From Portibacter marinus (lineage in GTDB: Bacteria > Bacteroidota > Bacteroidia > Chitinophagales > Saprospiraceae), in assembly GCF_021533195.1 (NCBI RefSeq), contig NZ_JAJNKB010000002.1, positions 838,021 to 902,020 of the forward strand: DNA of 64,000 nucleotides. Direction: 5' to 3'. The notes under the pieces were generated by a model that worked only from the letters and a program-made list of their open reading frames with translations, was not told the origin of the DNA and ran no database searches. The translations under genes and the position numbers were made by a program. Positions 63,715-64,000 of the stretch are shown here, piece by piece (within the stretch, counting starts at the first letter, position 1; each line of letters opens with the position of its first letter).

Positions 63715-64000
63715 GTGTTTAAGAAGGTGATGAGGCTCAATGATGTTTCATGATTTAAAGGAGGTATGAACCATTTATTGAGATGAGTTCTGGCTCATGA
63801 TAACATTAAGGATCTGGTGTCGACTGGGCAAAAAATCGTAATGAATGATATATTTTTGTGGGGATATAGGGGAGTTATATTTCATTTACCCTTGATTTCA
63901 GTAGGTTGGAATGACTTGAATAAACGCTTAAGCCGGCTTTCGCTCGTTACTTGATATCACTGATTCTCTGTGATGGACTTCAGATGTCCGATTGAATTTT
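63715..64000. other. Right-edge intergenic sequence
   Basis: 286 bp without a credible reading frame on either strand. TATTTTTG at 63851-63858 matches the -7 promoter consensus on the plus strand and could serve a gene beyond the edge or a small RNA. Nothing else is recognised. Confidence 0.4.

Overview
The window reads as chromosomal DNA of a free-living member of the Bacteroidota, most likely of the Saprospiria/Lewinella type. This rests on a PorV-like outer-membrane protein of the type IX secretion system (T9SS), T9SS sorting domains of type A (YPNP type) and of the gliding-motility type, many exported hydrolases and lipoproteins, promoter boxes of the Bacteroidota form TAnnTTTG, few strong Shine-Dalgarno sites, and families typical of the phylum (DUF2911, DUF983, DUF7009, DUF5117 metalloproteases, glycine-lipid acyltransferases). 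I saw no rRNA, tRNA, CRISPR array, insertion sequence or prophage. The genus call is inference.

Layout. 1-4.9 kb (minus strand): a tightly packed acyl-CoA operon with biotin carrier protein, a shortened methylmalonyl-CoA mutase small-subunit-like protein, biotin carboxylase, 3-hydroxybutyryl-CoA dehydrogenase and the mutase large subunit, which runs off the left edge. A divergent TetR regulator (5.05 kb) faces it. 6-8.6 kb: a YfcC-type transporter with an ArgE-like M20 deacylase. 8.7-12.9 kb: PorV-like protein, methyltransferase and sialate O-acetylesterase. 12.9-14.9 kb: an O-/N-acyltransferase pair fitting glycine (amino-acid) lipid synthesis. Two mosaic palindromic repeats, in opposite orientation, lie at 5.7-6.0 and 14.9-15.2 kb. 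15.3-22.8 kb: bestrophin-like channel, DUF2752, Pmp3-like protein, SulP anion transporter, AsmA-like protein, TPR protein and M28 peptidase.

22.8-32.6 kb is the most unusual part. A membrane-anchored Ppx/GppA-like (ASKHA-fold) protein is followed by an exported protein carrying a phosphohistidine swivel domain and a complete-looking ATP-grasp, in the order found in glucan water dikinases. Next, with no spacing, come an exported SxxK serine hydrolase and an NTT-type nucleotide transporter fused to HEAT repeats. A second SxxK hydrolase and a lipoprotein histidine phosphatase follow on the other strand. I propose, as inference, an envelope phosphorylation module fed with ATP by the transporter.

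32.6-41.1 kb: a secretome block (subtilase, DUF5117 metalloprotease, lipoprotein, TlpA-type thioredoxin, reprolysin-like protease). 41.3-45.6 kb: a PIG-L deacetylase, a 34-residue membrane micropeptide and a sodium/solute symporter in one operon. 46.3-54.1 kb: NqrM-like Cys-rich protein, MazG, a second large metalloprotease, ArsR regulator with DUF983 and DUF7009, EEP hydrolase, DUF2911 and rhodanese. 54.0-56.3 kb: PlsC and LysS. 56.4-60.6 kb: a 1405-residue repeat adhesin with gliding-type CTD. 60.6-63.7 kb: histone-deacetylase-like enzyme, RluE-type pseudouridine synthase, 2H phosphoesterase and an exported xylose-isomerase-like TIM barrel.

A recurring regulatory pattern: at three starts a perfect TAnnTTTG box, and at two more a 7/8 match, ends only 3-5 nt before the ATG, suggesting leaderless or nearly leaderless mRNAs.
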